A stretch of 64,000 nt of DNA, taken from the NCBI RefSeq assembly GCF_039536745.1, contig NZ_BAAAZE010000016.1, positions 1 through 64,000 of the forward strand. The letters run 5' to 3'. Shown one piece after another: positions 1 through 6,909 of this stretch. Origin of the DNA: Actimicrobium antarcticum. GTDB taxonomy: Bacteria > Pseudomonadota > Gammaproteobacteria > Burkholderiales > Burkholderiaceae_D. Each line of letters starts with the position of its first letter. Position 1 is the stretch's first letter. The position numbers and the translations under genes are program-made. The notes under the pieces are model-generated. The model worked only from the letters and a program-made list of their open reading frames with translations. It did no database searches and was not told the origin of the DNA.

Positions 1-211
1 GATTGATGGCCAGGCTCGCTTTGCGCGAGAAAGATGGCTTGTAAAAGCCTTGTAGGTTTTGGTTTTGACGTTGGTTTTGACGTTGGTTTTGACGTTGGTT
101 TTGACGTTGGTTTAGACGTTGGTTTAGACGTTGGTTTTGACGTTGGTTTTGAACTCGATGTCGATCACGACGAGGAAGTTTTCTCGCGCAAAGCGAGCCT
201 GGCCATCAATC
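1..211. repeat. 32-bp perfect inverted repeat flanking a 12-bp tandem array
   Basis: Bases 1-32 and 180-211 are exact reverse complements of each other. The 147 bases between them hold the short tandem array at 61-152. An open frame crosses the array and would encode alternating Gly-Phe-Asp-Val, but it has no credible ribosome binding site and looks like a by-product of the repeat. The left arm begins at the first base of the window, so the structure may extend further left. It could be a small palindromic element or the tip of a larger one; no transposase is visible. Confidence 0.8.
61..152. repeat. 12-bp tandem repeat, seven full copies plus a partial one
   Basis: The unit GGTTTTGACGTT is repeated head to tail from 61 to 144, with a partial unit to 152. 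Copies five and six carry a T-to-A change (GGTTTAGACGTT). Such an array is prone to slippage and should vary in copy number between strains. Confidence 0.9.
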
Positions 212-266
212 GATCACCAAGGCTGGGCTTGGTCTTGACCTTGAATTCCGCGTAAAAAGATCGCTG

Positions 267-358
267 CCAAAAACCGGGTGCGGCAAGAGGATCAGAGACC
301 CGCACTGTCTGAGCGCAGCGAGTTTGCGGGTCTCCCTCTTGCCGTACCCGGTTTTTGG
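267..358. repeat. Long imperfect palindrome (hairpin)
   Basis: Bases 267-304 and 325-358 are nearly complementary: a CCAAAAACCGGGT arm, a GGCAAGAG block and a GAGACCCGCA block each recur inverted, separated by about 20 bases. The palindrome belongs to a repetitive-looking intergenic block that continues to about 560. From general knowledge, similar blocks recur between genes in Burkholderiales and often give spurious ORF calls on both strands. No coding function is assigned. Confidence 0.65.
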
Positions 359-560
359 GAACCCGCAGGGCAGCGGTCTTGCGGTCGCCTTTTTCTTGGT
401 TACTGCTTTTTGGCGAAACAAAAAGAAGTGACCGGCTGCCGGGCCGCCCCCGGCTTGGCTCCACGGAGCGCAACCCGTTTTAGCTACCGCAGACCGCGCG
501 TCGTGGCGACCCGCAGAGGGAGTGTGACGCATGTTGGGCTTTGCAGTCCAACCTACTGGC
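359..560. other. Intergenic repetitive-looking block, no gene seen
   Basis: This stretch follows the palindrome and runs into the remnant gene. Short frames are open on both strands at once, as expected for a GC-rich non-coding repeat, and none has a recognisable product. The last 30 bases (near 531-560) look like the end of the repeat, because recognisable HerA-like protein sequence begins right after it. It may be the element that replaced the 5' part of the gene downstream. Confidence 0.4.
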
Positions 561-750
561 TGGCGGCTCGCTCGGTGACACATTCAGGGATGTGCTGGGT
601 GGCGTGTTCGGCGGCAAAAGCCCGACCCGGCGCAGTGACAGCATGGTCGAAACCATGATGAAGTCGGCAGTGCGGTCGATCAGCTCGCAGGTCGGTCGCG
701 AGATTATTCGCGGCGTATTGGGATCAATCCTGAAGGGCGGCAAGCGGTAG
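541..750 (+). pseudogene. 3' remnant of a HerA/DUF853-type ATPase gene
   Basis: The last 60 or so codons encode a C-terminal tail typical of the DUF853 (YjgR/HerA-like) nucleoside triphosphatases: a Gly-rich segment, then a Lys/Arg helix ending in a GREIIRGVLGSIL-like motif. The family is usually around 500 residues, so only the extreme C terminus remains. No P-loop is present, and the upstream sequence is the palindromic repeat block. The frame has only a TTG start and no clear ribosome binding site. I read it as a gene truncated by the repeat element. The stop overlaps the convergent DedA-rhodanese gene by 27 bases. Confidence 0.55.
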
Positions 751-1662
751 TTCGCTGGCTTCGCGCCAGGCGTCGAGGCCGCCGACCAGCGGCCGCACGC
801 GTACAAAGCCGTGTCCAATCAACTTGCGTGCAATGAGTGCTGCCGATGCTTCGTTCGGGCAGTTGCAGTAGACGATGATGTCGCGGTCGCGCGGTACGCT
901 GTCGAACGCCGCCGCGTGATCGGTGTGCCCGTACAGGATGGCACCGGGGATGGCTGCTTCGAGTTCCTGCGCGGTCCGACTGCGTGCATCCACGATCACC
1001 GGTGACAGACCGGCGTCGATCATCTCGCGTAACTGGCTGACCGAAATGCGCGCCATGAACAGTGCCCGCATCAGACGACGGCGCTCGATGTATTTGTACA
1101 GAATGAACAAGCCCAGCAGCACGCCGATGACTAGCAATGCAGTGGCACCCATGGTGCTCAGTACCTCCAGCACGCGATCGATACTCTTGTAAAAAATGGC
1201 GCCGATGGCCAGGCCGGAACCGGCCCACAGCAGCGAACCGGTCATGCTGAACAACAGAAATTTGCCACGCGGCGTCCCCATGGCACCAGCCAGCGGCGGC
1301 GCGATGGTATTGAAACCCGGGATGAATTTGCTGACCAGCAGCGACTTCGGTCCCCAGCGGCGAAAGATGTCTTCGGTATTGCTGACACAGGTATCGGGCG
1401 ACAACGAAATGCGGCACAGCTGGCCAAGGATGCGCTTGCCGAAATGCCTGCCGGCCTTGTGCCAGCTGAGGTCGGTAATCAGACACGCGCCTATGCTCAC
1501 GGCCAGGCAGGCTTGCCAGCTCAGGTCACCAAGCATGGCCAGCGCACCGGCCACGATCAGTATCGGAAAGGCCGGGATCGGCAAACCCATCTGTTCCAGC
1601 AGGACATTGGCGAACACCAGCAGCAGGCCGTATTGCTGCAGCAGGAGAGTGAACTTGGGCAT
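724..1662 (-). CDS. DedA (SNARE-associated) membrane protein fused to a rhodanese domain
   Basis: The 312-residue protein has two parts. Residues 1-190 form a DedA/VTT-type membrane domain with several hydrophobic segments and the family's re-entrant-loop signature around residues 112-126 (KFIPGFNTIAPPLAG). DedA proteins act in undecaprenyl-phosphate or phospholipid translocation and membrane homeostasis. Residues 205-305 form a rhodanese domain with an intact catalytic Cys at 266 in the CNCPNEA loop. Sulfur transfer or thiol sensing at the inner face of the membrane is therefore possible. Start at ATG 1662. The gene stands alone between a remnant gene and a LysR gene on the same strand. The substrate is unknown. 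Confidence 0.85.
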   Translation of the reverse strand: MPKFTLLLQQYGLLLVFANVLLEQMGLPIPAFPILIVAGALAMLGDLSWQACLAVSIGACLITDLSWHKAGRHFGKRILGQLCRISLSPDTCVSNTEDIFRRWGPKSLLVSKFIPGFNTIAPPLAGAMGTPRGKFLLFSMTGSLLWAGSGLAIGAIFYKSIDRVLEVLSTMGATALLVIGVLLGLFILYKYIERRRLMRALFMARISVSQLREMIDAGLSPVIVDARSRTAQELEAAIPGAILYGHTDHAAAFDSVPRDRDIIVYCNCPNEASAALIARKLIGHGFVRVRPLVGGLDAWREASELPLAALQD

Positions 1663-1753
1663 GGTGTGCAGTGTGTCAGGGATGAAGGAGCGGGACCGCG
1701 GGAAAGCCGGAATATACCAAAAGGCCGCGAAGTCCGTATTGACCGCAACCGCT

Positions 1754-2668
1754 TCAGGATGGCCGCGCGACTTCCGGTGCCTGCTCGCGCAATTGCTGAA
1801 TCAGCCAGCGGCCGGCCTGGCCGGGCGGGTCTTCGACGCGCTGTATCAAGTAAAGCGGATAGATCACCGGCTGAATTTCGGCCAGCACCAGCCGGACCAG
1901 TCTGCCGCTGGTCAGATCGGTTTCGACCATCGCTTCGGGCATGTGACCCCAGCCCAGACCGCTGCGCAGCAAGGCGTGTTTGGCACCGAGGTCGCCCAGC
2001 CGCCAGTCGCGCATGGCGAACACCCCGAAATTGCTGCCGGCAGTCAATGTGCTGCGGTCGGTCAGCACCAGTTGCGTGTGCTCGCGCGCGATCGCGGTCG
2101 GGATCGGCGCCGGCTCGCGCGCCAGCGGATGGCCCGGTGCCGCCACCGGCACAAGGCGCACGCTGCCCAGCGCCTGACGTTCGATGGCGTCGGGCGTATT
2201 GATCATCCAGCCGGAGACACCGATCTTGCTGACCCCATCGAGCACCAGTTGCGTGACCGCACCGAGTGCTTCGATGCGCAGGCGCAGGCCCACGGTCGGG
2301 AAGTGCGCCTGAAAACATTCAAGGATGCGCACCAGAGTCGCGGTCGGGAACATCACGTCGACTGCCAGCGAGACCTCGCCTTCCATGCCTTCGGACAGGG
2401 TCTTCGCGCGCGCCCGCATGGCATCGACCTTGAGCGCCACGCTACGGGCATCGGCCAGCAATAACTGGCCGGCTGCGGTCAGCAGTGGTTTGCGTTTGCT
2501 GCGATCAAACAGTACGACGTTGAGCTGCGCTTCCAGGTTGGCAATGGTGTAGCTGATCACGGATTGGGTCCGGTGCAATTCCTTCGCCGCGCGCGAGAAA
2601 CTGCCCGCGTCGACTACGGCCACGAAGACGCGCAACTGATCGATGGTCGGAGTGCCGGGTTCACGCAT
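1754..2668 (-). CDS. LysR-family transcriptional regulator
   Basis: The 304-residue protein has an N-terminal winged helix-turn-helix (residues 6-65) with the usual GSFSRAAKELHRTQS-type recognition region. A LysR substrate-binding domain of about 200 residues follows. It is transcribed divergently from the pirin and azoreductase genes across a 98-base gap that contains a perfect inverted repeat (2685-2693 and 2710-2718). By the usual LysR arrangement it probably controls those two genes and itself. The co-inducer cannot be told from sequence; a quinone or redox-active compound would fit the targets. Confidence 0.9.
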   Translation of the reverse strand: MREPGTPTIDQLRVFVAVVDAGSFSRAAKELHRTQSVISYTIANLEAQLNVVLFDRSKRKPLLTAAGQLLLADARSVALKVDAMRARAKTLSEGMEGEVSLAVDVMFPTATLVRILECFQAHFPTVGLRLRIEALGAVTQLVLDGVSKIGVSGWMINTPDAIERQALGSVRLVPVAAPGHPLAREPAPIPTAIAREHTQLVLTDRSTLTAGSNFGVFAMRDWRLGDLGAKHALLRSGLGWGHMPEAMVETDLTSGRLVRLVLAEIQPVIYPLYLIQRVEDPPGQAGRWLIQQLREQAPEVARPS

Positions 2669-2684
2669 AGTGATTTAATCGATG

Positions 2685-2718
2685 CTATCGATGGAAATTT
2701 TCGGGGTTTCATCGATAG
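2685..2718. promoter_or_regulatory. Candidate LysR operator: 9-bp inverted repeat
   Basis: CTATCGATG at 2685-2693 and CATCGATAG at 2710-2718 are perfect complements with a 16-base spacer. A further ATCGAT at 2678-2683 adds a third half-site-like element. The position between a LysR gene and its divergent neighbours is where such regulators bind. Binding itself is inferred. Confidence 0.5.
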
Positions 2719-2766
2719 TAAATCCTGACTATGATCCTTTCCAAGCTAATTTAACGGGAGAGCAGC

Positions 2767-3666
2767 ATGTCCATCACAGCACAGAAAACAACGCGCGGCG
2801 TTGCCCGCATCACCCAGGCGCAACGCGTCATCGAAGGCGCCGGCTTCGAGGTCCAGCGCGCCGTGCCCGCAGCCGGCCTGGAAGCGGTCGGTCCGTTCAT
2901 CTTCGTTGACCATTTTGGTCCGGTTGATTACGCCCCGGGCAAGGCCATGGGAGCACCCGACCATCCGCATGCCGGCATCGAAACCCTGACCTATTTTTTT
3001 GAAGGCGGCGGCATGCGTCACCGCGATAGCCTGGGCAATGTCAGCACGCTGCAGGCGGGCGGAGCGCAATGGATGCGCGCAGGACGCGGCATCGTGCACG
3101 ATGAAAGTCCGGACGAAGCCCTGCTGCGCGATGGCGGCCGGGTGCACGGCGCGCAGCTCTGGATCAATTTGCCGAGCGATCACAAGATGGATGCACCGCA
3201 GTACCAGGCCTACGATGCCGACCAGATTCCGCACTGGACCGAACAGGACGGCAAGGTGCAATTGCGTCTGATCGCCGGACAGCTGGGCGAACGCACCGGA
3301 CCGGTAGCGAGCTTCGGCAATCCGTGGCTGCTGCACCTGACGTTGCAAGCGGATGCCCGTTGCGTCGTCCCGCTGGACGGCGTGGCACAGGCGGCTGTCT
3401 ACGTCGTCGCAGGAAGCGGGTGCTGCGGCATCGACCGCACTGAAGGCGCGCCGGGCCAGCTAATCCAGCTGGAAGGACAGGGTAGTGCGCTGATCGAGGC
3501 AGGTGCCGCGGGTCTCGACGTGCTGGTGCTCGGCGGCGATCCGCTGGACGCGCCGATCGTGCGGCACGGACCCTTCGTGATGAATACCCACCGCCAGTTG
3601 CAGCAAGCGGTGCAGGACTTCCAGCAAGGAAAAATGGGCCGTATCGAACACGGAACTGCCGTCTGA
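2767..3666 (+). CDS. Pirin-family cupin protein
   Basis: The 299-residue protein has the pirin double-cupin layout. The N-terminal cupin carries the metal ligands expected of the family: His66 and His68 (DHPHAG motif), then His111 and Glu113 (VHDES). Bacterial pirins bind iron or another metal; some oxidise quercetin and others modulate enzymes, so the substrate here is open. A good ribosome binding site (GGGAG) precedes ATG 2767. The azoreductase gene follows after 44 bases in the same direction, so the two are probably cotranscribed under the divergent LysR regulator. Confidence 0.9.
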   Translation: MSITAQKTTRGVARITQAQRVIEGAGFEVQRAVPAAGLEAVGPFIFVDHFGPVDYAPGKAMGAPDHPHAGIETLTYFFEGGGMRHRDSLGNVSTLQAGGAQWMRAGRGIVHDESPDEALLRDGGRVHGAQLWINLPSDHKMDAPQYQAYDADQIPHWTEQDGKVQLRLIAGQLGERTGPVASFGNPWLLHLTLQADARCVVPLDGVAQAAVYVVAGSGCCGIDRTEGAPGQLIQLEGQGSALIEAGAAGLDVLVLGGDPLDAPIVRHGPFVMNTHRQLQQAVQDFQQGKMGRIEHGTAV

Positions 3667-3710
3667 ATTACTCACTGACTTCGCCATCCACAACAACCAG
3701 AGAAAACACC

Positions 3711-4325
3711 ATGACCACTATTCTTCACATCAACAGCAGCGCCCGTCTCGCCGATTCGATTTCGCGTCAGGTCACCGGCGAATTCGTCGCCAGGCTGCAA
3801 GCCGCCCATCCTGCCAGCACGGTGGTCGAACGCGATGTCGCCAGTCAACCGTTGCCGCATCTGACAGGCCAGGTGCTGGGCGCTTTTTTCACGCCAGCAG
3901 ACGCACGCTCGCCGCAACAGACCATCGATGCCAGCCTGTCGGACACGCTGGTGGCAGAACTGAAAGCGGCGGATGTCATCGTCATCGGTGCGCCGATGTA
4001 CAACTTTTCGATCACCTCGTCGCTGAAAGCCTGGATCGACCACGTTGCCCGTGCCGGCCTGACATTCAAGTACGGTGCCAATGGTCCGGAAGGTCTGCTG
4101 ACCGGCAAAAAAGTCTACGTCTTCACCTCGCGTGGAGGCGTCTACAGCGAAGGTCCGGCGAAGGTAATGGACTTCCATGAAACCTATCTGCGTGCGGTGC
4201 TGGGCTTTCTGGGCCTGACCGAGATCACGTTCATTCATAGCGAAGGTCTGGGCATGGGCGAGGCTGCTGTTATGAAAGCGCTGGCACAGACCCGTACAAC
4301 GATCGGCGAGCTTTTACCCGCCTGA
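3711..4325 (+). CDS. azoR: FMN-dependent NADH-azoreductase / quinone reductase
   Basis: The 204-residue protein is a flavodoxin-fold member of the AzoR (AcpD) family and has full family length. The FMN phosphate loop is visible near the N terminus (INSSAR, residues 7-12), and the flavin-binding GAPMYNFSI segment lies near residue 95. It transfers two electrons from NADH to quinones and azo dyes, avoiding semiquinone radicals. Pairing with pirin and a LysR regulator suggests a response to quinone or electrophile stress. A hairpin with a T-run follows the gene. Confidence 0.92.
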   Translation: MTTILHINSSARLADSISRQVTGEFVARLQAAHPASTVVERDVASQPLPHLTGQVLGAFFTPADARSPQQTIDASLSDTLVAELKAADVIVIGAPMYNFSITSSLKAWIDHVARAGLTFKYGANGPEGLLTGKKVYVFTSRGGVYSEGPAKVMDFHETYLRAVLGFLGLTEITFIHSEGLGMGEAAVMKALAQTRTTIGELLPA

Positions 4326-4369
4326 TCCGGTTGCCGATCCGTCGGCATTTGCAGCACCTTCCCGAGCAC

Positions 4370-4410
4370 GCGGCATCGGCGAATTCAGTTCGTCGCTGCC
4401 GCTTTTTTTT
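4370..4410 (+). terminator. Rho-independent terminator after azoR
   Basis: GCGGCA at 4370-4375 pairs with TGCCGC at 4397-4402, with additional inner pairing (GCGAA/TTCGT). The stem is followed directly by eight T residues. It separates the pirin-azoR unit from the receptor gene downstream. Confidence 0.75.
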
Positions 4411-4597
4411 AGCCACGAATCCTTCATTTTTTGTGTTTCCTGGTGTCATGTTGCAGTAACACGCCGTCGTTAGACTCCCGTTCAATGTTTCCAAATCCAC
4501 ATTTTTTTAATGCTGTCCGGTTGATGTGGAATGGAAATGCAGCTTCCTTGCGTTGTACGCAACGACAAATTTTTTTATCCAAAACGAGAGAGTCCAC

Positions 4598-6799
4598 GTG
4601 GCACATTTCCTTCGCATCAAACCGCTGACCCTGTTGATCCTGCAAGCGCTGGCATTCTCGGCACAAGCACAAGAAGCTGCACCCGTCACCGAAGTCATCA
4701 CCGTCTTTGGCCAGGGCCAGACCCGCCAGTTGCAAAAACTGACGCAGGATGATCTTGCCAAAGCCTTGCCGGGCACCAGTCCGCTGAAGACGCTGGAAAA
4801 ACTGCCGGGCGTGAGTTTCCAGTCAGCCGATCCGTTTGGCGCGTACGAATGGTCAACCCGCTTCAGCGTGCGCGGCTTCAACCAGAACCAGATGGGCTTC
4901 ACGCTCGACGGCGTGCCGCTCGGTGACATGAGCTACGGTAACAACAATGGCTTGCACATCAGCCGCGCCATCTCGTCCGAAAACATCGGCCGCGTGAACC
5001 TGTCGCAAGGCTCCGGCGCCGTCGGTACCGCATCGACCAGCAACCTTGGCGGTACCGTGCAGTTCGTCTCGATGGATCCGAGCGACAAGATGGGCGGCAC
5101 GTTCGCGCAGACCTTCGGCAGCGACAGCACCTTCCGCACCTTTGTTCGCGTCGACTCCGGCCTGCTGCCATCCGATACCAAGATCGCCGTCAGCCTGACC
5201 CGTCATCGTTCCGACAAATGGAAGGGCGAGGGCTCGCAGGATCTGGACCAGTTCAACAGCAAGCTGGTGCAGCGTTTTGGCGATAACAAGCTATCCGTGT
5301 TCTACAACCACTCGGACCGCAAGGAAATTGATTATCAGGACATGTCGCTGGAAATGACCCGGCGCCTCGGCGCGAAATGGGACAACTACGCGCCCAACTT
5401 TCAGCAAGCCGTCAATGCGGCGCGCGGTATCTACACGGCTGGCGAAACCAGCATCGATGACGCCTACTACCAGGCCAGCGGCTTGCGCAAGGATGACCTG
5501 GCCGGCGCCACGCTGGAGGTCAACCTGACGCCATCGACCGTGCTCAAGACCACGCTCTACCACCATCACAATGAAGGCCAGGGACACTGGTACACGCCGT
5601 ACGTGGCAACCTCCGCCGCCATGCCGATATCGATCCGCACCACCGAATACAAGATCGGTCGCGACGGCGTCATCAGCGACCTGACCTGGGATGCCGGACA
5701 GCACTCCATCAACGGTGGTTTCTGGGCCGAGCGCAGCCTGCATAACGTCACCCGCAACTACTACGCGGTGATCGATAACCGTGACACCAACACGTATTTG
5801 TCGAACCCGTTCCGGACCGACTTCAAGCAGGACTACACCACCACCACGACCCAGTTCTACCTGCAGGATACGGTCTCGATGCTGGACGACAAGCTCAAGC
5901 TGAACCTCGGTTTCAAGTCGCCGAAAGTGGCGATTGATTCGGTCTCGGTAGTAGGCACCCGTGCTGCCGGTTCGGTAGTGGCGACCAAGTCGTTCCTGCC
6001 GCAGATCGGCCTGAACTACGCGCTGACCAAAGATGACGAGCTGTTCGCCTCGCTGGCAGAAAACATGCGCGCCTTCTCGCCGGGGATCGGTGGCGTGTTC
6101 TCGCAATCGCAAGCGTCGTTCAATGCATCGAGCACCTCGCTGAAACCGGAAACCTCGACCTCGCTGGATCTCGGCTATCGCTTCAAGCGCGCGCAGATGA
6201 GTGGTTCGGTGGCCGTCTACCACGCCGAGTTCAAGGACCGCCAGCTGGGTATTGCGAACTGTCCGGCCATCGTCGGTTGCGCGTCGACTTTCGCCAACGT
6301 CGGCAAGGTCATCACGAATGGCGTTGAAGCTGCTGCCGAACTGAAGCTGGCGCCGCAATGGTCGTGGTTCAACTCGCTGACCTACAACGACTCGCAGTAC
6401 AAGTCCGATTATCTGGATGGCGCGATAGTGCCGGTCAGCGGCAAGCAAGTGGTGGATGCGCCCAAGCTGATGTTCAATACCGAACTGGCCTACGAGAACG
6501 AGCACTGGTTTGCCCGCACCAACGCCAAGTTCACCGACAAGCGCTATTACACCTACCTCAATGACGCCTCGGTGCCGAAGTTCTGGCTGCTGAATTTGAC
6601 CGCCGGCTACAAGATGAAGTCGTTCGGTGCACTCAAGGATGTCTCGATCCAGCTCAATGTCGACAACCTGCTGAACAAGGATTACTTCAGCACCATCGGC
6701 AGCAACGGCTTTTCGAAGTCGGACCCATCTGGCACCAGCCAGACCCTGCTGACGGGTGCGCCACGCCAGATGTTCCTGACGATCGGCGGCAAGATCTGA
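4598..6799 (+). CDS. TonB-dependent outer-membrane receptor
   Basis: The protein is 733 residues from the GTG start at 4598. I prefer this start over the in-frame ATG 72 bases upstream because it opens directly into a signal peptide (basic start, hydrophobic core, cleavage near AQA-QEA) and has a GAGAG ribosome binding site. A TonB-box-like TEVITVFG segment, a plug domain with a VRGFNQNQ-type motif and a C-terminal barrel ending in aromatic/hydrophobic residues follow. Family length is normal. It heads a run with a secreted phosphoesterase and an ABC importer, so the likely ligand is an organophosphate or a product of its hydrolysis, not a siderophore. That assignment rests on context only. 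Confidence 0.85.
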   Translation: MAHFLRIKPLTLLILQALAFSAQAQEAAPVTEVITVFGQGQTRQLQKLTQDDLAKALPGTSPLKTLEKLPGVSFQSADPFGAYEWSTRFSVRGFNQNQMGFTLDGVPLGDMSYGNNNGLHISRAISSENIGRVNLSQGSGAVGTASTSNLGGTVQFVSMDPSDKMGGTFAQTFGSDSTFRTFVRVDSGLLPSDTKIAVSLTRHRSDKWKGEGSQDLDQFNSKLVQRFGDNKLSVFYNHSDRKEIDYQDMSLEMTRRLGAKWDNYAPNFQQAVNAARGIYTAGETSIDDAYYQASGLRKDDLAGATLEVNLTPSTVLKTTLYHHHNEGQGHWYTPYVATSAAMPISIRTTEYKIGRDGVISDLTWDAGQHSINGGFWAERSLHNVTRNYYAVIDNRDTNTYLSNPFRTDFKQDYTTTTTQFYLQDTVSMLDDKLKLNLGFKSPKVAIDSVSVVGTRAAGSVVATKSFLPQIGLNYALTKDDELFASLAENMRAFSPGIGGVFSQSQASFNASSTSLKPETSTSLDLGYRFKRAQMSGSVAVYHAEFKDRQLGIANCPAIVGCASTFANVGKVITNGVEAAAELKLAPQWSWFNSLTYNDSQYKSDYLDGAIVPVSGKQVVDAPKLMFNTELAYENEHWFARTNAKFTDKRYYTYLNDASVPKFWLLNLTAGYKMKSFGALKDVSIQLNVDNLLNKDYFSTIGSNGFSKSDPSGTSQTLLTGAPRQMFLTIGGKI

Positions 6800-6846
6800 G
6801 TTGACACTGCGCCGGAACCGTTCGGTTCCGGTTGGCCTGATCCCCG

Positions 6847-6885
6847 GGAGGACACGATATTTACTCTGTAAATGTCGTGCCCTCC
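6847..6885 (+). promoter_or_regulatory. Strong hairpin between receptor and phosphoesterase genes
   Basis: Bases 6847-6863 pair with 6869-6885 in a 17-bp stem with one mismatch and one G-T pair around a 5-base loop. The T-run expected of an intrinsic terminator is absent. A second, smaller hairpin (6812-6819 with 6824-6831) precedes it. The pair sits just upstream of the ribosome binding site at about 6897 and could set relative expression by processing or partial termination. Confidence 0.55.
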
Positions 6886-6909
6886 ACAATGTTTTCCGGA
6901 GTACTCCTG

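Noticed and set aside
34..255. 73-codon frame of Gly-Phe-Asp-Val repeats
   Set aside because: It is the translation of the 12-bp array and one palindrome arm, has no ribosome binding site and ends in non-coding repeat.
165..658. Overlapping 102-126 codon frames on both strands in the repeat block
   Set aside because: They lie over palindromes, are open in opposite directions at the same place and resemble the spurious frames often called in Burkholderiales intergenic repeats.
4441..4465. Possible Pho box before the TonB receptor gene
   Set aside because: TGTCAT is present, but the second half-site 11 bases on is a poor match, so the evidence for PhoB control is too weak to list as a site.
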